Assembly: GCA_029564465.1 (NCBI GenBank)
Contig: JAKQPY010000273.1
Coordinates: 1 to 15,265, forward strand
Length of the DNA stretch: 15,265 nucleotides
Origin: JAGOEF01 sp029564465
Lineage (GTDB): Bacteria > Bacteroidota > Bacteroidia > Bacteroidales > ML635J-15
Direction: 5' to 3'
How positions within the stretch are numbered: position 1 is the first letter of the stretch; every line of letters begins with the position of its first letter. A program made the translations under genes and the position numbers. A model generated the notes under the pieces. The model did no database searches. It saw only the letters and a list, made by a program, of their open reading frames with translations, and was not told where the DNA came from. Below, piece after piece: positions 7,464 through 15,076 of the stretch.

Positions 7464-7798
7464 TGAAGAAGCTGATATTTTTTGGGATTTTGGCGCTGGT
7501 TGCGCTGAACCTGAACGCCCAGAAAGTGTTTTCGACACAATACGAATATCAGGCCGATGTTAAGGTTTACGTTGTGCAGTACGAATATCAGGCTGACCTT
7601 TGTGTGTATAAGGAGAGTTACGAATATCAGGCCGGTGACAACGACGGTAAATGGTTTTTCACCGAATATGAGTATCAGGCAAAGAAGAAGATTTTTTTTG
7701 TAGCCAACGAATATCAGGCTGACATTAAAGTATTTTTTGTTGATTACGAATATCAGGCCGGCTGGAAAAACAAAGAGAAAATGTATAAGTTGTTTTGA
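7463..7798 (+). CDS. exported EYQA-repeat protein, paralogue of the preceding knot-type protein
   Basis: A 111-residue secreted protein. The start at 7463 is preferred over an in-frame ATG at 7427 because it gives a clean signal peptide (MKKLIFF... LNLNAQ) and overlaps the previous stop by one base. Six repeats have EYQA at residues 28, 41, 54, 70, 83 and 96, exactly the same 13-13-16-13-13 spacing as the upstream protein. Linkers also correspond one by one: DVKVYV, DLCVYK, GDNDGKWFF, KKKIFF, DIKVFF, and a final AGWKNK. Only the repeated core differs (EYQA, usually preceded by Tyr, instead of YKSDA), and the Cys ladder is absent: the only mature Cys is C47, in a linker. The same DUF6150 / septoil-knot fold is expected. 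The two are probably made together and may form a pair, or be alternative versions of one binding surface. An AsmA-like gene follows after 26 bases. Confidence 0.8.
   Translation: MKKLIFFGILALVALNLNAQKVFSTQYEYQADVKVYVVQYEYQADLCVYKESYEYQAGDNDGKWFFTEYEYQAKKKIFFVANEYQADIKVFFVDYEYQAGWKNKEKMYKLF
7538..7759 (+). repeat. six in-frame tandem repeats encoding EYQA
   Basis: Six units with the same 39-39-48-39-39 base period as the upstream gene. The core is close to TACGAATATCAGGC; four of the six copies are identical over these 14 bases, and the other two are TATGAGTATCAGGC and AACGAATATCAGGC. Such DNA-level uniformity inside a gene, set against the different core of its paralogue, suggests homogenisation between repeats. 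Confidence 0.9.
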
Positions 7799-7824
7799 TA
7801 GAAGGGTAAAATTCTGTTTTTTAC

Positions 7825-10095
7825 ATGGCTCTTTCGCGAACGAAAAAAATCATTCTCTTCATTCTTTCCTTTCTTGTTGCAATTCTGTTGGTTGTCCTCA
7901 TCGGAGGGCCGGTTTACTTAGAGTATAAAATAAGGACAGAGCTGGAAAAAGGCTTTTCGGAGGCACTGAATTCTGAGGTTTGTATCGCCGATGTTGACAT
8001 CCGGTGGATGAAAGGTGAAATTATGCTGACCCATCTGGTGGTGTACAGTCAGACTTTTCCTAAACCAAAAGTAAAGTTGAGTATTGCTGAAGCCGGTATT
8101 ATTCTAAATCAGGAAACCGGTATGAGTTTACAAAACATGAATATCGACCGATTGTACATTACCGATTGTAACATTTTTATTATTACCGATGCCGAAGGAC
8201 AAATCAACTGGGAGCCATCGCAAAACGAAGCGGAATCGTACGACAGTATCCCTTCGGTAAAAATCAATGAAATCGACATTACCAATGCAAGCATTCACAT
8301 CGTAAACCACCAGAAAAAAACCAGCTATCACGTAAATGATGTTTGCATAAACTATGACAAACCCAACACTGACCCGAATACATACAATGTATATGCGCAA
8401 GTCGAAAACATACAATTGAACCCCGGCACGGGGCATTACATTTTACCACGGCTTGAGTGGCAGGGCAGCGTTATCAGCGATTCTACCGGATTTAAGTCCT
8501 GTATCGGGAATGCCCGCATCAACCAGTGGTTTTCGGAATTCAGGATTGAATACGACAAAAACACCGGTAATACCGACGTCGAATGGTTAACGCCCGAATG
8601 TGGGTTCGGTGACTTCGCCAGCCTGTTTCTGCCCATAAATCTGAAAGCTGACACGCTGAAATTCAGTGGAAACTTCAGTTCCCAACTCAATCTGAAGCTA
8701 TCGAAACAACTGGGACTGGAATTACTCTCTGTGAAGTCGGAATTCGCCAATTCCCGCGTTGAAAACAAAATCAGGAATACTTCGGGAGGAATCCACGGTG
8801 TAAGCCATTTTTATTACCGGTATTCCACAGAAGGTGAACAGGTATATCGTAACGACAGCCTGACAATATTTTCAGGCAATGATACGCTGAACTGGTATGT
8901 TGCCAACAATCCCAAAGATAAAAGACTATTCAATGCCAACGCATCAGGCAGCATATCGCTCGACAGCATCAGTCATCTGTTTGAGCTGAATCAGCTAAGT
9001 CTGTTTGGCCGGATTGAAGCTGAAAAACAAACGTCTGGCGAAGTCAGACTGAGTTTCGATAATGCAGGAATTTATAATCACAAAACGGAGAGAACGCTCC
9101 GTTTCGACGAAAGTTTTGTAAGCTTATCTCCCGTTGAAACCCGTTTCGGAATTACCATTTCGGAACCTCAGCACCATTGGTTTACCATGGATGCTGCTAT
9201 GTTACGAAGCGAAAACACCACATCACAACTTGTGGTAAACATTCACATTCCTGTGTTACAATTAGGCGCTTCAAATGGTGATAACAGCTTGTTGGGAACC
9301 GGTTATACATTCCCGAAGAATTCTGATGTTCAAACGTTTATCATACACTACCCGCAGCAAATAAGCAGTATTGTAAGCCTGAATATCGACAGTTTATCGG
9401 TTGGCGGGACACTGATTACCAATGTAAATTCTAAATTTACCGGTAACAACGAAAGCCTGTATTTCGGTATTCGTGCAAAAAATGACAGTTTCAACTATAT
9501 CGATGCAGAAACAGGGTGCAAAAGAATTTCAGACAACCGGCACAAAGCCTTCATTAAGTCGGATATTCGCTTGCAGGGTACCCAAAAAGACATATCGGGG
9601 AACATTTGGGCAAGCTGCGTTTTAACGGCTGAAACTGACGACAGCCTGCACTTCTGTGATAACTCAATCCATGGCACTGTGATGTTTCATACCGATAGCA
9701 TCGAAGTGAGTAAAAAGCTGATATCGGGTATAATACCTTACGTTCAACGGCTTATATCCGGCGAATCGCTAAAAATCAGTAAAACCACTTTACTCTGTCA
9801 GGTCAGCTATTCCGATTTTCTCATTGAACCATTCGATGTAAGCATTGATAAGTGGACCGCACATGGAAGCGGAGGGTTCAATCCATCCGACAGTATCAAT
9901 ATCAGTGCGGTATTGACTGTAGACCCAAAACAATTGAGTTTTATAGAGCGGAGCATACTAAAGGACAAGGCTGAACAATCGGGGGCTGACTTCGATGAAC
10001 TAATACAAAGTAAGAAAATCAGCGTTTTGATGATCGTGAGGGGGCTTTTCAAGCATCCGGTTACCTACACAAAATTCCGCAAAACTGAAAATTAA
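7825..10095 (+). CDS. AsmA-like membrane-anchored protein
   Basis: A 756-residue protein with one N-terminal membrane anchor (about 8-30, preceded by RTKK, so the bulk faces the periplasm). The long remainder is beta-rich and low in motifs. Features that suggest the AsmA/TamB-like group are the early LEKGFSEALNSEV segment followed by the IADVDIRW and GEIMLTHLVVYS strands, repeated pairs of the type INEIDITNASIHIV, and a C-terminal region. That region has a helix (about 630-645, LISGIIPYVQRLIS), then SLKISKTTLLCQVSYSDFLIEPFDVSIDKWTAHGSGG-like strands. Known members bridge the envelope and move phospholipids or affect outer-membrane assembly; that role is inferred here. The gene starts 26 bases after the knot-type pair on the same strand, and AGAAGGG lies upstream of the ATG at some distance. 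It could share their transcript. Confidence 0.6.
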   Translation: MALSRTKKIILFILSFLVAILLVVLIGGPVYLEYKIRTELEKGFSEALNSEVCIADVDIRWMKGEIMLTHLVVYSQTFPKPKVKLSIAEAGIILNQETGMSLQNMNIDRLYITDCNIFIITDAEGQINWEPSQNEAESYDSIPSVKINEIDITNASIHIVNHQKKTSYHVNDVCINYDKPNTDPNTYNVYAQVENIQLNPGTGHYILPRLEWQGSVISDSTGFKSCIGNARINQWFSEFRIEYDKNTGNTDVEWLTPECGFGDFASLFLPINLKADTLKFSGNFSSQLNLKLSKQLGLELLSVKSEFANSRVENKIRNTSGGIHGVSHFYYRYSTEGEQVYRNDSLTIFSGNDTLNWYVANNPKDKRLFNANASGSISLDSISHLFELNQLSLFGRIEAEKQTSGEVRLSFDNAGIYNHKTERTLRFDESFVSLSPVETRFGITISEPQHHWFTMDAAMLRSENTTSQLVVNIHIPVLQLGASNGDNSLLGTGYTFPKNSDVQTFIIHYPQQISSIVSLNIDSLSVGGTLITNVNSKFTGNNESLYFGIRAKNDSFNYIDAETGCKRISDNRHKAFIKSDIRLQGTQKDISGNIWASCVLTAETDDSLHFCDNSIHGTVMFHTDSIEVSKKLISGIIPYVQRLISGESLKISKTTLLCQVSYSDFLIEPFDVSIDKWTAHGSGGFNPSDSINISAVLTVDPKQLSFIERSILKDKAEQSGADFDELIQSKKISVLMIVRGLFKHPVTYTKFRKTEN

Positions 10096-10145
10096 CAGAA
10101 AACTTCACGAGAGTAAACTCCGCTCAAAAAAACGGAAAAACATTC

Positions 10146-10925
10146 TCAATTCGCACCCAAAACTACCGGACTCAGGTCGCTGTCGCGGATAACTGCCTTT
10201 GTATTGATGGCATCAACGGTTATTACCGACTTTCGTCCGGTAACCTGGTTAAGCATTTCGATGCGGTGGGCAAAATATTTGCCGGAGACACCGTTTACCG
10301 GTTCATATTTACTCAGGACCATTTCGCGCGTAATCTTTCCGGTGGCATCAAAATACTCCACTTTTTGTGTAAGGTATTTCGCTTTATCGATGTAACATAC
10401 TTTTTTTGAGAAGCCATATTTCTTTTCGATGTCCTTGTTAATTGGAATCATCTCGATGACATAGCACACTGTCCCGTTAATATTTTTATCGGCGAGCTTT
10501 TTGAAGTTATATTCATTCTCGTTGGGTTTACTCATGTCGGAATTGGTGAACTCTGAGCCCATAAAGCTCTGTTTTTTTTCTGTACTGACTATACGTCGCG
10601 ATTTTCGCAATGCCGGCAGGTAAATCCACATATCGTCTTCTTTTGAATCGTAATCATACACCAGCATCGAAGTACCGGCAACATCGGCAGGTGAATTGAA
10701 CACAATAAGCGTTTTGGTTGCATCACCCGAATTCAGGCTTTTCGATGTCGTCTGACGAACCCGCTGGTTACCCTTAGCATCGAAAATGCTCAGGGTTTGG
10801 GTCATTTCGAAGTTGCTGAGTTCAACCGTAGCAGCAGCTTTCTTGCTGATTTCGGATGCAGTCTGGGCATTCATTACCGGAATCGTGGCGAAGAATACCA
10901 TCATAATTAAGATTGGTGTTTTCAT
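10146..10925 (-). CDS. LolA-like outer-membrane lipoprotein-sorting family protein
   Basis: A 259-residue exported protein. The signal peptide ends around VMNAQ (residue 21). The mature part fits the LolA-like family often named 'outer membrane lipoprotein-sorting protein': MLVYDYDSKEDDMWIYLP at 87-104, then RKSRRI at 107-112 and FMGSEFTNSDM at 121-131, followed by a run of strands that includes CYVIEMIP and EYFDATGKI. Members have a half-barrel that shields acyl chains in the periplasm and commonly sit beside MMPL/RND transporters. It is the last gene of the operon, 16 bases after the DUF2141 gene, and ends 50 bases from the convergent AsmA-like gene. True LolA of the Lol pathway is usually shorter and not linked to an RND pump, so a dedicated lipid or hydrophobe carrier is more likely than general lipoprotein sorting. 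Confidence 0.82.
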   Translation of the reverse strand: MKTPILIMMVFFATIPVMNAQTASEISKKAAATVELSNFEMTQTLSIFDAKGNQRVRQTTSKSLNSGDATKTLIVFNSPADVAGTSMLVYDYDSKEDDMWIYLPALRKSRRIVSTEKKQSFMGSEFTNSDMSKPNENEYNFKKLADKNINGTVCYVIEMIPINKDIEKKYGFSKKVCYIDKAKYLTQKVEYFDATGKITREMVLSKYEPVNGVSGKYFAHRIEMLNQVTGRKSVITVDAINTKAVIRDSDLSPVVLGAN

Positions 10926-10941
10926 TGTTGTAAGTTTTAGT

Positions 10942-11361
10942 TTATCGTTTTAATTTTATTTCGATGTTTTCGTTTTTTGTAAGTTGAATTGATGTCTCTC
11001 TGAACGAAGGAGCCGAGAGTACGGGGCGGATATTGTTCGAAAAACCAAAGGCTTCGCTGGGATAACCCAGAAAATTTGTATCACATTCACCGTTGGCATT
11101 GCTATCGTGACAAACGCAAACCGAATAAGTGCCCGCAGGCAGTTCTACACGAACATTGCTTACCGGAGACCGGGCCGGAACTACCAAATCGCGAAAAGCC
11201 CTGCCCTTTTTCGGAAAGGATTTGGAATCGTTAAAAATTCCTATCAACAGGTTTCCCTGATTGCTTTCGACCTGGCTTACCGAAATTTGCAAAACGTAAA
11301 CCTGAGCATTTGCCAATCCGGCCATTATAAGCAATAGCATTATGCAAGCTAACTTCTTCAT
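10942..11361 (-). CDS. DUF2141 family exported protein
   Basis: A 139-residue exported protein with a signal peptide ending in LANAQ (residue 20). The hallmark of DUF2141 is present: GTYSVCVCHDSNANGECDTNFLG-type sequence at 78-99, followed by YPSEAFGFSNN at 100-110. The D86-x-N88-x-N90-G91-x-x-D94 stretch looks like a small calcium-binding loop, which is an inference. The fold is expected to be an immunoglobulin-like beta-sandwich. The molecular function of the family is not established. The start overlaps the stop of the MMPL transporter gene by four bases (ATGA), and the LolA-like gene follows after 16 bases, which argues that it works in the same envelope transport pathway. Confidence 0.85.
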   Translation of the reverse strand: MKKLACIMLLLIMAGLANAQVYVLQISVSQVESNQGNLLIGIFNDSKSFPKKGRAFRDLVVPARSPVSNVRVELPAGTYSVCVCHDSNANGECDTNFLGYPSEAFGFSNNIRPVLSAPSFRETSIQLTKNENIEIKLKR

Positions 11362-13613
11362 ATTTTTCTCTTTTTATTGGCAACAACACAAATGGCGGGT
11401 ACTACAATAAGCGAAAAAATAAGACACAGGCTCAGGGCGCTTATCATCAACAGAGCAAAATTCTGCAGGGCTACAAACGACGACAACAATAAAACCACAA
11501 ATCCCAGCATCACCGACAAGGAATTGATGATAATGCCCCTGCCAGTGGTGGTAAGTGTTCGGAACACGGCCTCCGGCACGGTCAATCCGTTTTTAAGTTC
11601 AAATGTATATCGGTACAGAAAATGAATGGTATAATCAACACCGATGCCCACCACTACCGATGAAATCAGCGCTGTGACAACATTTACAGGAACTCCAAAA
11701 AACCCCATCAATCCGAACATTATAACAATGGTTGCCGAAAGGGGAATGCAGCCCAGCAATGCATACCGAAACGATTTAAATATTATTAAAAGCAATATAA
11801 AAACCAGCAGCACCGAGATGATGAGCGAGTACACCTGTCCCCTGATTATCGCATCTATCATTTCGTAGGTCATCAGTGCAAAACCACCATACACGGCATC
11901 CAGACCCTGGGATTCAATCAATTCGTCGGTGCGGTCGAACACGGCTTTGTAGTCGGCGTTGGTTTCAGCTTTAAACTGCACGGTTATTACCGCTTTTTCG
12001 AAGTTGAAATCAACCAATTGCTCAAAATCGGATGGGTCGCCTCCCATGGAATATAATTCAAACATCTGAGCCACAGCTTCCCTGCTATCGGGAATTTCGC
12101 CATACATAGCATCGCTGCTGTCGCAAACAGCCGATGTCATTGTTCGCATTACACCCGCGATGGAGAGCACATTACCCACCTGAGGCATTTTCCTGAGTTC
12201 GCTTTCGAGGGTATCGATGCGACGCAATACCGCAGGGTCTTTAATATCGCCCTTTACCATTATCGAAAAATTGCGACAACCCCCGAATTGCTCGTTAATC
12301 AACGCATTGGCTGTAAGATAATCGTGCTTTCGCGGCAATACGTTTTCGGCGTTAGGGTCAACTTTTATCCCAAAAATTCCGGTTGCTGCAGCAAGCAGCC
12401 CAATTGCAGCCAGCAAAATCAATAGTCCGGGCCTTTTAACAACAAATCCTGACATCGACTCAATAAAACGATTCCTTTGCGTTGATTTTGCCGTGCGTTT
12501 ACGATTGGCAGCCACAATGGGTTTTCCGCCGTAAAACAACAGTAAGGGTACAATTATCAAGCTGATAATCAAAGCCATACTGACACCCCAGGCCGCTGAA
12601 ACACCGGTTTGTCTTGCCGGTATCATCACATGGGTAAGCATGGTTAAAATACCGGCTATTGTAGTTAATCCGGTAAACAATACCGGCATTTTCAATCTAT
12701 CGAATAACGAGCTGACCAATGCCTGCGAATTGGAATCGGGCTTTTCGAGTGCATCTTCGATGTATCCCGACACAAAGTGAACCCCATAATTATTCGAAAT
12801 AGCAAGCATCATTACAGGTACGAGAATACTGATAATGCTTAGATTCCAACCTAATAAAGGCATTAGTCCGATAGCAAAAACCACCGATAAAACCACGACG
12901 AACAGCGGTATCATCACAGCCCTGAGACTGCGGAACGACAGCCACAAAAATACAATCATAAGCAATAAGCCTACCGGAAGCAACACATACAAATCTCCCC
13001 TGATATCGCGGTTCACCACCATCCTCAACTGCGGTTCACCGGCCACCAACACCCTGTCGGTACCGGGGTTCGCCCCCAACACACTGTCGATGGCGAGATT
13101 CAGCGATTCATCACTGGCATCGGGGCTGCGGTTAACCATAGCCAGTGCATACCGGTAATTCTTTGATACCAGCTTTCCGAAAATCAAATCATTATCAGCT
13201 GTCCATTCTTCGAGTTCAATAGTCTCCTCTTTGGTTTCCGGAATAAATGGTACTGCCGGGTCGACAGCCATAAAACCTCCACCCGAGTGAATTTTGCTTG
13301 CACTAAATACCGAAATTACCTTTTCGACACCCGGAATCCCTCCGATGCCTTCACAAATACTTTTAAAGCGCAGCAGGGCATCGTGATTGAAAATATTTTC
13401 GGATTCATACAGTAACAGGATCGGCTCGGTGGTTCCAAAACTTTCTTCAATTCGATTCGTATTTTGCAAGGATTGCGATTTTTCGGGAAAATATTTTCGC
13501 AGATCAGAATCAATGTGCACACTGAGCATGGGGATACATGCCGCAATAACAATAATGACGCTGATTGCTGCAATCAGTTTACGGTACTTGAAAATCGTCA
13601 AAAAATCTTTCAT
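11358..13613 (-). CDS. RND/MMPL-family transporter, HAE3 type
   Basis: With the start at 13613 (MKDFLTIFKYR) the protein has 751 residues; the longer reading from 13694 would run 27 residues into the upstream gene and spoil the N-terminal membrane segment. The layout is the classic duplicated RND fold. TM1 (about 12-32) is followed by a periplasmic domain, then five TMs (about 206-362). The second half has TM7 (about 393-415), a second periplasmic domain, and a final five TMs (about 594-747). TM4-like signatures are SNNYGVHFVSGY in the first half and GIGVDYTIHFLYRY in the second. HAE3 and HpnN-like members export lipids, hopanoids or other hydrophobic molecules using proton motive force. The first half has N274-N275 where relatives usually have an Asp; the second keeps D660. 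Start and stop sit one base after the barrel gene and over the DUF2141 start, so the operon is tightly coupled. Confidence 0.9.
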   Translation of the reverse strand: MKDFLTIFKYRKLIAAISVIIVIAACIPMLSVHIDSDLRKYFPEKSQSLQNTNRIEESFGTTEPILLLYESENIFNHDALLRFKSICEGIGGIPGVEKVISVFSASKIHSGGGFMAVDPAVPFIPETKEETIELEEWTADNDLIFGKLVSKNYRYALAMVNRSPDASDESLNLAIDSVLGANPGTDRVLVAGEPQLRMVVNRDIRGDLYVLLPVGLLLMIVFLWLSFRSLRAVMIPLFVVVLSVVFAIGLMPLLGWNLSIISILVPVMMLAISNNYGVHFVSGYIEDALEKPDSNSQALVSSLFDRLKMPVLFTGLTTIAGILTMLTHVMIPARQTGVSAAWGVSMALIISLIIVPLLLFYGGKPIVAANRKRTAKSTQRNRFIESMSGFVVKRPGLLILLAAIGLLAAATGIFGIKVDPNAENVLPRKHDYLTANALINEQFGGCRNFSIMVKGDIKDPAVLRRIDTLESELRKMPQVGNVLSIAGVMRTMTSAVCDSSDAMYGEIPDSREAVAQMFELYSMGGDPSDFEQLVDFNFEKAVITVQFKAETNADYKAVFDRTDELIESQGLDAVYGGFALMTYEMIDAIIRGQVYSLIISVLLVFILLLIIFKSFRYALLGCIPLSATIVIMFGLMGFFGVPVNVVTALISSVVVGIGVDYTIHFLYRYTFELKNGLTVPEAVFRTLTTTGRGIIINSLSVMLGFVVLLLSSFVALQNFALLMISALSLCLIFSLIVVPAICVVANKKRKI

Positions 13614-13614
13614 T

Positions 13615-14901
13615 TCAGAATGTGGTTTTAATTTGAAGAAAGGCCGCATTAAGCACCTTGGAAGCATAGTCATTGAGGGTTTCTTCCGGCCCAAACAAAA
13701 GCATTGCCCCCAAACTCAGGTTTACATTATCGTTAACCGAATAGGTGATCAAGGGCCTGATTATCCATTCGCGTGTACTGATTTGATATCCCAGTGCAAG
13801 TTCGGTATGCAGCGATTCGTACAAAAAGTTTTTCGACAGTAACAGACTAACACCATGGGTATATTTTTTCTGCTGATAAAAAATCATACGGTTGAAATTG
13901 ACCATAGTATTAATCATTGCCTCCAGGTTATGAGCCGGTTCGGGCAAGGCTTCGAAACCGGGAGCGAAGTGGGATGAATACTGTAAGATTGTTTGAACTC
14001 CAACAAACGATTTCTCAACCGACAGGTTACCATGAAACCCGTCAACGGGATATGCCATATTTATCGCGGTATCAAGAATATGGTTATATGCAATTTCCCA
14101 TTTAAAAATCATGGTCTTTGCCGGAACTTCAGCATCAAATGCCAGCATAGTCTGCCGGTGGTACACAGGAATTAAATACACCTGCATCGGGTCCGAAAAA
14201 AAATCGATGCTGTGCAGGTTAAAGCCATAGGTGGGCGAATACCCTGTAAAGGCGGTGAATCCGGCACTAAATGCATTCATATCCAGGCTCAGGCGTGTAG
14301 CGTACGAGGCGTTCCTGAAACCGGGTTCAGGTTCCGCAGCGTCGTTAAACGAAACATTATCGCCCATGTCGAAAAGGTCGAAACGATAGACCGATGGCGT
14401 ATAAAACGGGATGGCTACAAGCTGCCATTTCAACCTGTCGGCAATTTTCACCGTAGTGTGCAGCATCCACTGCGACATTTTCGAATCGTCGGGTTCAGCA
14501 CTGATGAAAAAATAATTGGCAGGCATCACTGGGTTTGCTACGCTATTGTAATCGGAGCGACTCCAGTCGAGAACCTTACGCCCCAGTGATACATCAAAAT
14601 TTCGTGAACTGTAACCCGCATACGCTTCTCTGATTTCAGGTATATTCTGAAACTGTCCATACTGATATCCAGATCTAAATCTGACATCGAAGCGGGCATT
14701 ACAGGCTTTATCCTGGCCAAAATCTCCCCTGAGGCTGACTTCGGCCAATGCTGCCGGAATATCATATTGCTCCCAGCCCACCGAGGCCCAGGCTCTTACA
14801 GAACCTTTGAGTGGTGACAATATTGAATTATTTTGTGTTTGAGTCGAAACAGACAGTGGATAAAACAGAACCACCACAATTACCAGCAAGCGAAATTTCA
14901 T
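13615..14901 (-). CDS. outer-membrane beta-barrel protein, DUF1302/alginate-export-like
   Basis: A 428-residue protein with a signal peptide (about 1-20, ending in SVSTQ) and alternating strand patterns throughout, ending in LQIKTTF with the C-terminal Phe typical of outer-membrane barrels. The segment PEIREAYAGY (88-97) then FDVSLGRKVLDWSRSD (102-117) and NPVMPANYF (123-131) resembles the 'REAY..LGRQ..W...D..NP' core of DUF1302 and related barrels. In Proteobacteria that family is often encoded with an MMPL transporter and a DUF1329/LolA-like protein. Here it is the first gene of an operon leading directly into an MMPL transporter (one-base gap), then DUF2141 and LolA-like genes, which is the same combination. 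It likely provides the outer-membrane step for a hydrophobic substrate. The exact family is less certain than the barrel call. Confidence 0.75.
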   Translation of the reverse strand: MKFRLLVIVVVLFYPLSVSTQTQNNSILSPLKGSVRAWASVGWEQYDIPAALAEVSLRGDFGQDKACNARFDVRFRSGYQYGQFQNIPEIREAYAGYSSRNFDVSLGRKVLDWSRSDYNSVANPVMPANYFFISAEPDDSKMSQWMLHTTVKIADRLKWQLVAIPFYTPSVYRFDLFDMGDNVSFNDAAEPEPGFRNASYATRLSLDMNAFSAGFTAFTGYSPTYGFNLHSIDFFSDPMQVYLIPVYHRQTMLAFDAEVPAKTMIFKWEIAYNHILDTAINMAYPVDGFHGNLSVEKSFVGVQTILQYSSHFAPGFEALPEPAHNLEAMINTMVNFNRMIFYQQKKYTHGVSLLLSKNFLYESLHTELALGYQISTREWIIRPLITYSVNDNVNLSLGAMLLFGPEETLNDYASKVLNAAFLQIKTTF

Positions 14902-14921
14902 AGAATAAAATTTTAATTCTA
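14901..14921. repeat. AT-rich near-palindrome over the barrel gene start
   Basis: Nine of ten base pairs match in a 21-base palindrome, TAGAAT-aAAATTTTa-ATTCTA, touching the first base of the barrel gene start codon. It might be an operator or a leader hairpin that limits translation of the operon, but AT-rich palindromes arise by chance easily. Confidence 0.4.
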
Positions 14922-14977
14922 TTGCAAATGAAAGACATGCCCGGTCAGAATTGATTATGGCAGTGCAATTTGAACCA

Positions 14978-15012
14978 GAAAACTTCGCGATTCGAACAAG
15001 TTTTTAGAATCG
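14978..15012. repeat. overlapping inverted repeats between araC-type gene and barrel gene
   Basis: AAAACTT at 14979-14985 pairs with AAGTTTT at 14998-15004. Overlapping it, CGATTC at 14988-14993 pairs with GAATCG at 15007-15012. The two hairpins are mutually exclusive. Possible roles are a terminator after the regulator gene or an operator for the barrel operon; neither is proven. No good TAnnTTTG box was found on the minus strand in this 175-base gap. Confidence 0.35.
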
Positions 15013-15042
15013 GTTATTTTACGTTGAATATCAATACAATAA

Positions 15043-15068
15043 GAGTTCAGATAACACAATCCGAACTC
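15043..15068. repeat. 26-base dyad GAGTTCnGAT / ATCnGAACTC
   Basis: GAGTTC (15043-15048) and GAT (15050-15052) mirror ATC (15059-15061) and GAACTC (15063-15068) around a six-base centre, with a single mismatched pair. It lies 9 bases beyond the stop of the AraC-type gene. It may be that gene's terminator, although the T run downstream on the minus strand is interrupted, or a regulator binding site about 150 bases before the barrel gene. Confidence 0.45.
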
Positions 15069-15076
15069 AACACAAA

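Noticed and set aside
7146..7538. 130-codon open frame on the minus strand opposite the first knot-type gene
   Set aside because: It exists because the repeated codons happen to be open on the other strand. The plus-strand reading has a signal peptide, a known family pattern and start-stop coupling.
7200..7759. Regular 39-base repeats resembling a CRISPR array
   Set aside because: The repeats are in frame, code for clear protein motifs after signal peptides, change motif between the two genes, and have short spacers of variable length (including a 48-base step).
10096..10145. Possible terminator between the converging AsmA-like and LolA-like genes
   Set aside because: Only 4-bp stems with very tight or T-filled loops are available (e.g. 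TCCG/CGGA); nothing convincing in the 50 bases.
13614..13694. 27-residue N-terminal extension of the MMPL transporter
   Set aside because: It runs into the end of the barrel gene, is unlike transporter N-termini, and a good ATG one base after the barrel stop leads straight into TM1.
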